From the NCBI RefSeq assembly GCF_041245805.1, contig NZ_CP162490.1, positions 1,651,001-1,715,000 on the forward strand: a stretch of DNA of 64,000 nucleotides, in the 5' to 3' direction. Shown piece after piece: positions 47,079 to 55,876 of the stretch (position 1 is the first letter of the stretch; the number at the start of each line of letters is the position of its first letter). The notes under the pieces are model-generated. The model ran no database searches. It saw only the letters and a list, made by a program, of their open reading frames with translations, and was not told where the DNA came from. The position numbers were made by a program, and so were the translations under genes. This stretch comes from Xanthomonas sp. DAR 34887 (GTDB lineage: Bacteria; Pseudomonadota; Gammaproteobacteria; Xanthomonadales; Xanthomonadaceae).

Positions 47079-48244
47079 CCCTGTCTCCCGAAGCGGAGAT
47101 CGCCCAGTTCCTGCGTCGCCTGAAATGGGCGGCGGTGATCGTGGGCGTGCTGTGGGTGATCGCGCTGCTGGCGCCGATCCTGACCCCGTTCGTGCTGGCG
47201 CTGCTGCTGGGCTGGCTGGGCGATCCGCTGGTCGATCGCCTGGAGCGCGCCGGCCGATCGCGCAACATGGCGGTGACCCTGGTGTTCGTGCTGATGCTGT
47301 TGCTGCTGGTGCTGGCGCTGCTGATCCTGGTGCCGATGCTGGAGCGGCAGATCGTCACCTTCATCGACGTGCTGCCGCAGGTGCGCGACTGGTTCACCGG
47401 CACCGCGATCCCTTGGGCCGAGCAGAAGACCGGGCTGCAGCTGATGGCATGGCTGGATCCGGAGCGGCTGATCGACTGGATCCGCGGCCACTGGCAGCAG
47501 GCCGGCGGCGTCGCGGCGACCTTCTTCGGCTATCTGTCGCGCTCGGGTTTCGCCATGGTCACCTGGGTGGTGAACCTGGTGCTGCTGCCGATCCTGACCT
47601 TCTACTTCCTGCGCGACTGGGACATCTTGGTCGAGCGCGTGGCCGCGACCATTCCGCGCAACCACGTCGCCACGGTCGGCCGCCTGGCGCGGCAGTCCAA
47701 CGACGTGCTGGGCGCGTTCATCCGCGGCCAGTTCCTGGTGATGCTGGCGCTGGGCGTGATCTACGCCGGCGGGCTGAGCCTGGTCGGGCTCAACCTGGGC
47801 CTGCTGATCGGCATCGTCGCCGGCCTGATCAGCTTCATTCCGTACCTGGGCGCGACCACCGGCATCCTGCTCGCGGTGCTGGCCGCGCTGGTCCAGGCCA
47901 AGGGCTTCGACCTGCAACTGCTGATCCTGGTCGGCGTGGTGTTCACTGTCGGCCAGCTGCTGGAAAGCTATGTGCTGACCCCGCGCATCGTCGGCGACAA
48001 GATCGGCCTGCACCCGGTGGCGGTGATCTTCGCGGTGATGGCCGGCGGCCAGCTGTTCGGTTTCCTCGGCATGCTGCTGGCGCTGCCGGTAGCGGCGGTG
48101 GCCAACGTGCTGTTGCACTACCTGCACGAGCAGTACCGGCAGAGCGAGCTGTATGCCGGCGACAAGCCGGCGATCCTGCTCGATGGCAGCGCCGAACGCG
48201 CGCCGCTGATCGAACTGCCGCCGCGTAACCCCGACCAGCCGTGA
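47075..48244 (+). CDS. AI-2E/PerM family membrane protein
   Basis: A 389-residue protein with about eight hydrophobic helices; LISFIPYLGATTGILLAVLA and ESYVLTPRIVGDKIGLHPVA are the family hallmarks. Members have been proposed as permeases, Na+/H+ antiporters or AI-2 exporters. Substrate unknown here. Its stop overlaps the GTG of hda by 4 nt. Confidence 0.9.
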   Translation: MTLSPEAEIAQFLRRLKWAAVIVGVLWVIALLAPILTPFVLALLLGWLGDPLVDRLERAGRSRNMAVTLVFVLMLLLLVLALLILVPMLERQIVTFIDVLPQVRDWFTGTAIPWAEQKTGLQLMAWLDPERLIDWIRGHWQQAGGVAATFFGYLSRSGFAMVTWVVNLVLLPILTFYFLRDWDILVERVAATIPRNHVATVGRLARQSNDVLGAFIRGQFLVMLALGVIYAGGLSLVGLNLGLLIGIVAGLISFIPYLGATTGILLAVLAALVQAKGFDLQLLILVGVVFTVGQLLESYVLTPRIVGDKIGLHPVAVIFAVMAGGQLFGFLGMLLALPVAAVANVLLHYLHEQYRQSELYAGDKPAILLDGSAERAPLIELPPRNPDQP

Positions 48245-48960
48245 GCGTGCCGCAGCTGCCGTTGGCGTTGCGCTATCCGCCGGAGCAGCGCTTCGATCGC
48301 TATGTCGGCGCCCCGGCCGGCCTGCTGGCGCAGCTGCAGGCCGTCGCCGACGGCCGCGACGCGGACTGGATCTACCTGGCCGGTCCCGCCGGTACCGGCA
48401 AGACCCATCTGGCGCTGGCGCTGTGCGCGGCGGCCGAGCAGGCCGGGCGCAGCGCCGCCTACCTGCCGCTGCAGGCCGCGTCCGGGCGCCTGCGCGATGC
48501 GTTGGAAGCACTGGAAGGCCGCGACCTGGTCGCGCTGGACGGGTTGGAGGCGATCGCCGGCCAGCGCGATGACGAAGTGGCGCTGTTCGATTTCCACAAC
48601 CGCGCGCGCAGCGCCGGGGGCACCCTGTTGTACACCGCGCAGGCGATGCCCGACGGGCTGGCGCTGAATCTGCCCGACCTGCGCTCGCGCCTGGCGCAAT
48701 GCACGCGGATCGCGCTGTCGCCGCTGGACGATGCCGGCCGCGCCGCGGTGCTGCGCGAACGCGCGCAACGCCGCGGGCTGGTGCTGGAAGATGCGGCGAT
48801 CGACTGGTTGCTGACCCATGCCGGCCGCGACCTGGCCGGCCTGGTCGCGCTGCTGGAGCGGCTTGACCGCGAATCGCTGGCGGCGCAGCGGCGGGTGACG
48901 GTGCCGTTTTTGCGCAGGCTGGGAGTCGGGAATGGGGAATCGGGAATGGGGAAAAGCTGA
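48241..48960 (+). CDS. hda: DnaA regulatory inactivator Hda
   Basis: A 239-residue AAA+ protein homologous to DnaA domain III. The N-terminal clamp-binding motif QLPLAL (residues 5-10), Walker A GPAGTGKT (48-55) and the Box VII-like DLRSRLAQCTRI are present. With the sliding clamp it stimulates ATP-DnaA hydrolysis. GTG start. The last 13 residues, LGVGNGESGMGKS, are encoded by a dispersed G-rich repeat and replace the normal end. Confidence 0.93.
   Translation: MSVPQLPLALRYPPEQRFDRYVGAPAGLLAQLQAVADGRDADWIYLAGPAGTGKTHLALALCAAAEQAGRSAAYLPLQAASGRLRDALEALEGRDLVALDGLEAIAGQRDDEVALFDFHNRARSAGGTLLYTAQAMPDGLALNLPDLRSRLAQCTRIALSPLDDAGRAAVLRERAQRRGLVLEDAAIDWLLTHAGRDLAGLVALLERLDRESLAAQRRVTVPFLRRLGVGNGESGMGKS
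48919..48960 (+). repeat. G-rich repeat forming the 3' end of hda
   Basis: A 42-nt element including the stop codon. Its inverted copy at 49155-49196 is identical at 40 of 42 positions. Confidence 0.9.
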
Positions 48961-49154
48961 CACCCTCGCAACCGGAAGCTGCTGCGAACTCGGTAAGCGA
49001 TTTTCCCTGCTTGGGCGATGCACGCGCATCCCCGATCTCTCAAAAACCACGCACGCATTCACATTTCATCCGCCGTGCCTGGCGTGGCGGTCTCGGAATC
49101 GGCGTTCTAGCGGTGGTTGCGCGCCACCGTGACGTGGGCCGCCCCGCGGGAACC

Positions 49155-49196
49155 TCAGCTGTTCCCCATTCCCGATTCCCCATTCCCGATTCCCAG
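49155..49196 (-). repeat. G-rich repeat forming the 3' end of murU
   Basis: An inverted 40/42 copy of the hda repeat, in sense orientation for murU and again including the stop codon. The two copies are 194 nt apart; the space between contains no supported gene. Confidence 0.9.
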
Positions 49197-49886
49197 CTCT
49201 CCATCCAGCTCCGCCAAGCGCTGCGGCGTGCCCACATCGGTCCAGCGGCCGCGATGGTGCAGGCCGTGGATGCGGCCGGTGGCCATATGCGCCCGCAGGA
49301 TCGGCGCCAGCGCGAAGCGCGGCGGCGTGCCGTGCTCGGCAAGCGGCGTCGCGAACACCGTCTGCCAGTCGCGCAGCAGGTCCGGCCGATAGACGCCCAC
49401 CCCGGCGTAGGTCAGCAGCGGCGCGCCGTCGTTGCGCAGCGTGGCATCGGCATGCAGCGCGAAATCGCCGTGTGCGGCATAGGCCGGCGGATCGACCAGC
49501 ACCAGTTGCGCCAGGCCGGGCGGTTCCGGTGCCAGCCGCGCGAAATCGAAATCGGTCCAGATGTCGCCGTTGACCAGCAGGAACGGCGCCGGCCCGAGCA
49601 GCGGCAACGCGTGCAGCATGCCGCCGCCGGTTTCCAGCGGTGTGGCGCCTTCGTAGGAATAGGCGATGCGCAGGCCGAACGCGCTGCCGTCGCCCAGCGC
49701 CTGCGGGAACTGCTCGGCCAGCCACGAGGTGTTGACCACCACCTCGCGCACGCCCAGCGCCGCCAGCTTGCGCAGGTGCCACACGATCAGCGGCGTGCCG
49801 CCCACCGCCAGCAGCGGTTTGGGGGTGCGTTCGGTCAGCGGCCGCATGCGCTCGCCGAAGCCGGCGGCGAAGATCAGCGCCTTCAT
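49155..49886 (-). CDS. murU: N-acetylmuramate-1-phosphate uridylyltransferase MurU
   Basis: A 243-residue nucleotidyltransferase (IFAAGFGERMRPLTERTPKPL at the N terminus, LVNGDIWTDFDF for the metal-binding Asp). With AmgK it recycles MurNAc to UDP-MurNAc, bypassing early peptidoglycan synthesis. The C-terminal LGIGNGESGMGNS is translated from a dispersed repeat. It overlaps amgK by 4 nt. A generic sugar-1-P nucleotidyltransferase is the alternative, but the pairing favours MurU. Confidence 0.9.
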   Translation of the reverse strand: MKALIFAAGFGERMRPLTERTPKPLLAVGGTPLIVWHLRKLAALGVREVVVNTSWLAEQFPQALGDGSAFGLRIAYSYEGATPLETGGGMLHALPLLGPAPFLLVNGDIWTDFDFARLAPEPPGLAQLVLVDPPAYAAHGDFALHADATLRNDGAPLLTYAGVGVYRPDLLRDWQTVFATPLAEHGTPPRFALAPILRAHMATGRIHGLHHRGRWTDVGTPQRLAELDGELGIGNGESGMGNS

Positions 49887-50911
49887 GCGCCGGCCACCGC
49901 GCGCTGCGCCAGCGCCGGCTTGATCCGCGCCTGCAGCAGCTGCGCCAGCGGCTGCAACTGCGGGTGCCGCGGCAACACCTCGTCGAGGTAGCCGATGAAA
50001 CGCGGCACGTTGTCCAGGTACCAGGCCTTGCCGTCGCGGTAGTTCAATCGCGAAAAGATGCCCAGGTTCTTCAGGTGCCGCTGCACGCCCATCCAGTCCG
50101 CATCGCGCAGGAACTGCGCCAGCGGCGGCAGCGCGATCCCGGCCTGCAGCGCGCGCGTGTGGTAGCGCGTCAGCCAGCCATCGACCCGCGCCAGCGGCCA
50201 GCTCACCGTGGTGTCCTTGAACAGGCTGACCGGATCGTAGGCGACCGGGCCGAGCACGCAGTCCTGGAAATCCAGCACCGCCGGGCCATCGTCCACCGGC
50301 ATCAGGTTGCGCGGCATGAAGTCGCGGTGCACCAGCACCTTCGGCTGCGCCAGCGCGTTGTCCATCAGCCGGCGCTGCACCAGTTCCAGCGCGTCGAGGT
50401 CGGCGCAGTCCAACTCCAGGCCCAGGTGCCGGCGCAGGAACCATTCTTCGAACAAGCCGGCGTCACGCTGCAGCAGCGCCTCGCCGAACACGCCCAGGTC
50501 CGGCGGTGGCGCGATCGCCTGCAGCCGCAGCAGTTGCCCGAGCGCGGCATCGAAGTGGGCATCGGCCGAGACCGCGTCCAGCGTCTGCGCCAGGGTCGGT
50601 CCGCCAAGATCTTCCAGCAGCAGGAAGCCGGCCTCCATGTCCTGCGCCAGGATCGCCGGCACGCGCACGCCGCCTCGCTGCAGCAAGGCGTGCATGCGCA
50701 ACCACGGACGCACGTCCTCCAGGCCGGGCGGCGAATCCATCAGCACGCGGCTGGCGCCTGCGCCGTGACTGCGCCAGTAGCTGCGCCAGCCGGCGTCGAC
50801 CGACGCGCGCTGCAGCGTCGCCTGCGTGTCGCCCAGTGCGGTGCGCGCCCAGTGCAGGCGTTGTGCTGCGCGCAGGTCCGGCGCGTCGGGAAGATCGGTG
50901 CTGGAACTCAT
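49883..50911 (-). CDS. amgK: N-acetylmuramate/N-acetylglucosamine anomeric kinase AmgK
   Basis: A 342-residue aminoglycoside-phosphotransferase-fold kinase. The catalytic loop is VHRDFMPRNLM and the Mg-binding motif VLDFQD. Its placement directly upstream of murU is the hallmark of the cell-wall recycling kinase, which phosphorylates MurNAc at C1. Confidence 0.9.
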   Translation of the reverse strand: MSSSTDLPDAPDLRAAQRLHWARTALGDTQATLQRASVDAGWRSYWRSHGAGASRVLMDSPPGLEDVRPWLRMHALLQRGGVRVPAILAQDMEAGFLLLEDLGGPTLAQTLDAVSADAHFDAALGQLLRLQAIAPPPDLGVFGEALLQRDAGLFEEWFLRRHLGLELDCADLDALELVQRRLMDNALAQPKVLVHRDFMPRNLMPVDDGPAVLDFQDCVLGPVAYDPVSLFKDTTVSWPLARVDGWLTRYHTRALQAGIALPPLAQFLRDADWMGVQRHLKNLGIFSRLNYRDGKAWYLDNVPRFIGYLDEVLPRHPQLQPLAQLLQARIKPALAQRAVAGA

Positions 50912-50951
50912 CGGGACGTTGCGGCGGACATTGGCCGCACAGCGTAAACGT

Positions 50952-50985
50952 GCGGCGTCGGCATGGCGAGCCATGCCGACGCCGC
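50952..50985 (-). terminator. 15-bp hairpin after the GlsB-like gene
   Basis: A perfect 15-bp stem (50952-50966 with 50971-50985) and a 4-nt loop lie 10 nt past the minus-strand stop at 50995. No T tract follows, but the stem is the strongest short hairpin in this part of the window. Confidence 0.6.
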
Positions 50986-50994
50986 CGCGTGGCT

Positions 50995-51264
50995 TCAGCG
51001 TTTGCCGGAGAACAGCCGCAGCAGCGCGAGCAGGGCGATGGCGCCGAGCAGCGCGCCGAGGAAGCCGGCCGGCTCGCCGCGGCTGTACCAGCCCATGTAG
51101 TGGCCGAACCAGCCGGCCAGCAACGCACCGGCGATGCCCAGCAGCACGGTGAACAGGCAGCCCGAGCGCCCGCTGCTGGGGCCGAGGAAACGCGCCAGCA
51201 GGCCAACCACGAAGCCCACCAGGATGATGTAGAGCCAGCTGTCGCTGCCGAACAGAGTGTGCAT
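50995..51264 (-). CDS. GlsB/YeaQ/YmgE family membrane protein
   Basis: An 89-residue small hydrophobic protein with three helices and GLLARFLGPSSGRSGCLFTVLLG (shown in part) typical of the so-called transglycosylase-associated family. These are often stress induced; the biochemical function is unknown. Monocistronic with its own hairpin terminator. Confidence 0.85.
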   Translation of the reverse strand: MHTLFGSDSWLYIILVGFVVGLLARFLGPSSGRSGCLFTVLLGIAGALLAGWFGHYMGWYSRGEPAGFLGALLGAIALLALLRLFSGKR

Positions 51265-51538
51265 TGGGAGCGTTCCGGACGCGGAAGGGAATCAGCGTCG
51301 GATCGTGCCAGATCGACCGTGATGGCGTCGATGCTTGCGTGCGCGGCGCAGGCGGCACAGCCATGAGGCCGGCCGCCCGCGCTGCGCAGCGATGACGCGA
51401 TCGGATAGGCGCCGCGTCGGGCGACGCCTCTTCCAACGAAGAGCGGGAGAAATCAGGAAATCAGGAAACAGGGTTTCCAAATCCCCAATCCCGACTCCCC
51501 GCTTTTCCACAGCCTAATGGCTGGTCATTCCGACCCCA
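51265..51538. repeat. spacer with a G-rich repeat downstream of the M20 gene
   Basis: No gene supported. A short GGGATTGGGG-type repeat, G-rich on the minus strand, is at 51479-51500, about 40 nt past the M20 stop and in its sense direction. Confidence 0.6.
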
Positions 51539-53029
51539 TCAGCAGCAGCCGTGCCCGCCGTGCTGCTCGCCGCCGGCCACCGCGGCGCTGCCGCTGGTCT
51601 CGCCGCGCACGCTGGCCGCATGGTGCTCGGCGATCACCTTGGACACGCAGGCGGTGACCCGCTTGCCCATCGGGATGTGCAGGAACTCGTTCGGCCCATG
51701 CGCGTTGGAATGCGGGCCGAGCACGCCGGTGATCATGAACTGCGCGCCGGGGAACTTCTCGCCGAGCATGCCCATGAACGGGATCGAGCCGCCTTCGCCC
51801 ATGTACATCGCCGGCTTGCCGAACGCCGCCTGCGAGGCGGCCTCGATCGCGTTGCTCAGCCACGGCGACTGCGCCGGCGCGTTCCAGCCCGAGGACGACT
51901 TCTCCAGCGCCAGCGACACCTCGGCGCCGTACGGCGGATCGCGCAGCAGCACCTCCTTCAGCAGCTCGCCGGCGCGCTTGCCGTCCAGCGTCGGCGGCAG
52001 GCGCAGCGACAGCTTCACCGCGGTCTGCGGGCGCAGCACGTTGCCGGCCGAGGCCAGCGGCGGCAGGCCGTCGGCGCCGGTCACCGACAAGGCCGGGCGC
52101 CAGGTGCGGTTGAGTACCAGCTCGGTCAGGTCCTCGTTCATCGGGGTCATCCCCGGCAGGAACGGGAACTTGCTGTAGACCTCGTCGCCGAGCACCTCGG
52201 CGACCTTGCGCGCCTGCGCCAGGCGTTCCTGCGGAATCTCCGAATACAGTCCGTCGATCCTGATCTTGCCGGTGGCCTCGTCCTCCAGCCGCGACAGCAG
52301 GTCGCGCAGCACGCGGAAGCTGGACGGCACCACGCCGGACGCATCGCCCGAATGCACGCCTTCGCTGAGCACCTTGACGCTGAAATTGCCGCCGGCCAGG
52401 CCGCGCAGCGAGGTCGTGCACCACAATTGCTCGTAGTTGCCGCAGCCCGAATCCAGGCACACCACCAGCGACGGCTTGCCGATGCGCTCGGCCAGGTGAT
52501 CGACATAGGCGGGCAGGTCGTAGCTGCCCGATTCCTCGCAGGCCTCGATCAGCACCACGCAGCGCGCGTGCGGGATGCCCTGATCCTGCAACGCCAGGAT
52601 CGCGGCTAGCGACCCGAACAGCGCATAGCCGTCGTCGGCGCCGCCGCGGCCGTATAGGCGGTCGCCCTTAAGCACCGGCGTCCACGGACCCAGGTCGGCG
52701 TCCCAGCCGGTCATTTCCGGCTGCTTGTCCAGGTGCCCGTACAGCAGCACCGTGTCCGCGCCGGTTTCCGGGCCGGTCGCCGGCACCTCCAGATAGATCA
52801 GCGGCGTGCGCCCTTCCAACTGCACGACCTCGACCACCAGGCCCGGGATGGCCTGCGCGCGCGCCCAGCGCTCCATCAGCTTCACCGCATCGTCCATATA
52901 GCCATGGGCGACCCAATCGGCGTCGAACATCGGCGATTTGTTGGGGATGCGGATGTAATCGACCAGTTGCGGGACGATGTCGTCGTCCCACTTCTCGCTC
53001 AGGAAACGGTCGATCTTGGCACTGTCCAT
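51539..53029 (-). CDS. M20 family metallodipeptidase
   Basis: A 496-residue di-zinc peptidase of the CNDP/carnosinase-like group. Metal and catalytic marks: YGHLDKQPE, GRGGADDGYA (bridging Asp), EACEESGS (general base Glu) and PHSNAHGPNE (C-terminal His). It probably hydrolyses short peptides in the cytoplasm. The last residues, GEQHGGHGCC, form a His/Cys tail with no counterpart that I know of in the family. ATG 53029. Confidence 0.9.
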   Translation of the reverse strand: MDSAKIDRFLSEKWDDDIVPQLVDYIRIPNKSPMFDADWVAHGYMDDAVKLMERWARAQAIPGLVVEVVQLEGRTPLIYLEVPATGPETGADTVLLYGHLDKQPEMTGWDADLGPWTPVLKGDRLYGRGGADDGYALFGSLAAILALQDQGIPHARCVVLIEACEESGSYDLPAYVDHLAERIGKPSLVVCLDSGCGNYEQLWCTTSLRGLAGGNFSVKVLSEGVHSGDASGVVPSSFRVLRDLLSRLEDEATGKIRIDGLYSEIPQERLAQARKVAEVLGDEVYSKFPFLPGMTPMNEDLTELVLNRTWRPALSVTGADGLPPLASAGNVLRPQTAVKLSLRLPPTLDGKRAGELLKEVLLRDPPYGAEVSLALEKSSSGWNAPAQSPWLSNAIEAASQAAFGKPAMYMGEGGSIPFMGMLGEKFPGAQFMITGVLGPHSNAHGPNEFLHIPMGKRVTACVSKVIAEHHAASVRGETSGSAAVAGGEQHGGHGCC

Positions 53030-53235
53030 GGAGCACTCCGGCTTTGTTGCAAAAGAAAGTACGCGCATTCTACGCCCCGGCCGCCGTGTAGGGTTTTTCC
53101 TACACGTTGACGCGCCGTTTACCTGCTGTTTGGAAAGGGCCTTGGCGATAGGCTGTACTCATGTGGCGAGGGATGCTTTCGACACCGGCAGGAGAGGCCG
53201 GTGAAGTCCCCATCCAAGTCACAAGGAGTGTTGCC

Positions 53236-53568
53236 ATGCAGTCTTTTATCGTGGTCCTGAAGTCTCTGGTCCTGGCGTTGCTGCTGACCGGTTCCGCGCT
53301 CGCCGCGGACAAGGTCAACATCAACTCCGCTAGTGCAGCGGAAATCGACCGGGTGTTGTTGAACGTGGGTGCCTCCAAGGCACAGGCGATCGTCGACTAC
53401 AGACAGGCACACGGCCCCTTCAAAAGCGTCGAGGACCTGACGCAGGTGAAGGGAATCGGACTCAAGACGGTCGAACGGAACCACGACCGGATCGAAGTGG
53501 GAGCCACGAAGGCGACCACGCCGACGGCAGCCAGGACGGCAGCCGCTAAGCCGGTGGAAAGGCGTTAA
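53236..53568 (+). CDS. ComEA-like helix-hairpin-helix protein
   Basis: A 110-residue exported protein: signal peptide 1-23 (ALAAD), then VNINSASAAEIDRVL and VKGIGLKTVERNHDRI, the two halves of a tandem HhH DNA-binding domain. ComEA-type proteins bind incoming DNA in the periplasm during transformation. The C-terminal Ala/Thr/Lys tail is low complexity. A strong AAGGAG precedes ATG 53236. Confidence 0.88.
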   Translation: MQSFIVVLKSLVLALLLTGSALAADKVNINSASAAEIDRVLLNVGASKAQAIVDYRQAHGPFKSVEDLTQVKGIGLKTVERNHDRIEVGATKATTPTAARTAAAKPVERR

Positions 53569-53618
53569 ACGGATTTAAGGATTAAACGGATTTAAAGGCA
53601 TTAAAGGGATTTGAAAGG
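53563..53618. repeat. three imperfect AT-rich 18-20-nt repeats
   Basis: CGTTAAACGGATTTAAGG, ATTAAACGGATTTAAAGG and a 20-nt variant (CATTAAAGGGATTTGAAAGG) follow head to tail. The first overlaps the comEA-like stop codon. The AT content is far below the GC of the surroundings. Confidence 0.8.
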
Positions 53619-53710
53619 ACAGAGGATACGGCTGGCGCAGGACGCGCGGTCGCGACCTCGCTGAGCAGGACGCTCAGCGGGGGAGGCAGGAAGCCGACAA
53701 GGACGTACAT

Positions 53711-53756
53711 CGTCGCCCGGTGTTGCACAGTGACGTGCAGCCGGGCGACGTTTTTT
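53711..53756 (+). terminator. strong Rho-independent terminator
   Basis: CGTCGCCCGG (53711-53720) pairs perfectly with CCGGGCGACG (53741-53750), the loop has an inner TGCAC/GTGCA stem, and TTTTTT follows at 53751-53756. It is 143 nt beyond the comEA-like stop. Confidence 0.92.
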
Positions 53757-54069
53757 ATGGGCGAAGGTTTTTTGTCGGGCATCGCGCCGCTGCGCTCGGC
53801 GTGCTTCGGTCGTCCTGCTGCCGTCCTGCTGCCGGCGGTGGCCATCGCGCCGCGGCGGTGCACCCGTGGGCGGCGCGCGGCCAGCCCATATCGCCGACGT
53901 TATCGATGTCCTTGGCCGGGCGATGGTCCGTTTCGATGCGCGAAGGTCGCTGGCTGGTGCCCGCCGGTGCGATTCGTAGTTGCTCACGGCCGGGTACGTG
54001 TGGGAAGCCGCAGACGCCTGCCGGTCCCGCTGCATCCGGCCGCGCCGCCGGATCGTGCAGAATGCGCCG
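53757..54069. other. intergenic stretch before the HutD gene
   Basis: No gene supported. I see no clear promoter for the HutD gene in this GC-rich segment. Confidence 0.4.
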
Positions 54070-54681
54070 ATGGACTGGTCGCACATGCCTTCGCGGGTAA
54101 TCCCCGCCAACGATTACCGCCGTGAGCGCTGGCGCAACGGACTGGGGTGGACACGGGAGATCCTGCGCCTGCCGCAAGCGGACAGCGACGACTGGCTGCT
54201 GCGCCTGTCGATCGCCGAGATCGAGCAGGACGCGGCCTTTTCCAGTTTCCCCGGCATCGATCGGGAGCTGGTGCTGCTGCGCGGCGCCGGCCTGCGCCTG
54301 CGCTTCGACGACGGCGCCGTGCATGTGCTCGAACCGCCGTATGCGCGCTTGCGCTTCGCCGGTGAGCGTCCGCTGCGCGGAGAATTGCTCGACGGCCCCA
54401 CCCACGACTTCAACTTGATGTGGCGCCGCGATCGCCTGCGCACGCAACTGCTGCATCGGCCGCTGGTCGGGCCGATGCTGTTCTTCGCCGAACCCGGAAT
54501 CTGTTGGGTCGTTCATCTTCTGGCAGGGCAGGCGCAGTTCGATGCGGGCTGCGGATTGCCGCCGATGGCCGCCGGCGACAGCGCGTGGTTGGGCGCCAAC
54601 ACCAGGCAGCGCTTCGCTTTGAGCGGTGGCGGCGAACTGCTGGCGATCCGCATCGAGCCGCTGGCGGCGCCCGCCGACTGA
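54070..54681 (+). CDS. HutD/Ves family protein
   Basis: A 203-residue cupin-like protein with the HutD start RVIPANDYRRERWRNGLGWT and the DGPTHDFNLMWRRD loop. HutD is tied to histidine utilisation as a possible modulator of urocanate or formiminoglutamate levels, and Ves to cold shock; neither is proven. No hut genes are adjacent. ATG 54070 or 54085. Confidence 0.85.
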   Translation: MDWSHMPSRVIPANDYRRERWRNGLGWTREILRLPQADSDDWLLRLSIAEIEQDAAFSSFPGIDRELVLLRGAGLRLRFDDGAVHVLEPPYARLRFAGERPLRGELLDGPTHDFNLMWRRDRLRTQLLHRPLVGPMLFFAEPGICWVVHLLAGQAQFDAGCGLPPMAAGDSAWLGANTRQRFALSGGGELLAIRIEPLAAPAD

Positions 54682-54733
54682 GCGTGCGGCGCCACGCGCG
54701 TGGCTCTTGCGGGGTTGCCGCCGACCGCGTCCA

Positions 54734-55513
54734 ATGCGCGAACGCGGCTATCCCGGAGCCGTGGACCGGAACGAACAGGTGGCCTCGGATAACAGCAGGT
54801 GGTTGGCGAAAGTATTGGTAGTGGACGACGACGCGGCCTTGCGCGACCGGATTCGCGATTATCTGGCCCGTTTCAACTTGCAGACCCACGATGCCGAAAG
54901 CGGCGTGCAGCTGTATGCGCAGCTGGCGGCCGATCGCTATGACGCGGTGCTGCTCAATGCCGGCCTCGGCGGCGGCGAAGGGCTGAACCTGTGTCGGCAG
55001 CTGCGCGACCGCGGCGGCATCGCGATCGTGATGATGGCCGACCAGGCCGAGCCGGTGGATCGGGTGATCGGCCTGGATCTGGGCGCGGACGACTATCTGA
55101 GCCGGCCGCTGGACCTGCGCGAACTGGTGGCGCGGCTCAACGCGGTGTTGCGGCGTACCCGTGCGACCCCGCCGCCGGCGCCGGCGCAGGACGGCGCGTG
55201 GCAGGTCGATGCCTATCGGCACCAGGCGGTGGCGCCGGATGGGCGCGCGATCCCGTTGTCGCCCAGCGAGTTGCGCCTGATGGCGGTGTTCCTCGAGCAG
55301 CCCGGCAACGTGCTCAGCCGCGAGGACCTGCGGGCGGCGATCGGCGACAGCGACGGCAGCGTTCCCCAGGGCGGTCGCGGCATCGATCTGCAGGTCTCGC
55401 GGCTGCGGCAGAAGCTGGGCGACGACCCGCTGGTGCCGCAATGGATCCGCACCGTGCGCGGCAAGGGCTATCTGTTCGAACCGCATCGGTTGGGGATGCC
55501 AGCCGCACGCTGA
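54734..55513 (+). CDS. OmpR-family regulator with a degenerate receiver
   Basis: A 259-residue two-domain regulator. The receiver (about 25-140) keeps the acidic pair Asp31-Asp32 in VLVVDDDAALR. The phosphorylation Asp is replaced by Asn75 (VLLNAGLGGGEG), the switch Thr by Ala102, and the Lys by Arg124 (DDYLSRPLD). The C-terminal winged helix (about 165-255, LSPSELRLMAVFLEQPGNVLS to RTVRGKGYLF) is intact. No histidine kinase is near. GTG 54761 is an alternative start. It probably works without phosphorylation. Confidence 0.88.
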   Translation: MRERGYPGAVDRNEQVASDNSRWLAKVLVVDDDAALRDRIRDYLARFNLQTHDAESGVQLYAQLAADRYDAVLLNAGLGGGEGLNLCRQLRDRGGIAIVMMADQAEPVDRVIGLDLGADDYLSRPLDLRELVARLNAVLRRTRATPPPAPAQDGAWQVDAYRHQAVAPDGRAIPLSPSELRLMAVFLEQPGNVLSREDLRAAIGDSDGSVPQGGRGIDLQVSRLRQKLGDDPLVPQWIRTVRGKGYLFEPHRLGMPAAR

Positions 55514-55876
55514 GCAACTGCCGCGGAGTCGCGGTGGCGCGGATCGCGGCGTATCCGGTTCTGCGAGTGAGGCATGCGTGGTGCCCCGATCGCTGCATCG
55601 ATCACAGTGGGGGGCTGCGCGGTCGGGGCCATCACTCTGAGGCCCTTCTGACAGCTGCGTGATACGCACCGACGACGCAATGACGCGCGACCCGCGACGG
55701 ATTGCCGGTCGCGGCAACGTGATGCCTGTCGAGTGTTTCAGTATCGATACAAAGCCGATATCGTGCTGACAAACCCTGCATCGACACTGCCTGCGTCGGG
55801 TTGCCGCATCGGCGCAGCCCTGACCGCAGCGATGGCTGCATTCCACGCCTGCACTTCATGACCACAGGGGGTCAGC
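55514..55876. other. intergenic region upstream of the EF-hand protein
   Basis: No gene supported. GTATCGATAC (55741-55750) is a perfect 10-bp palindrome, followed by CGATATCG at about 55756-55763, in the only moderately AT-rich patch; a regulator site or promoter is possible. I found no TTCGC-N15-TTCGC plant-inducible box. Confidence 0.4.
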
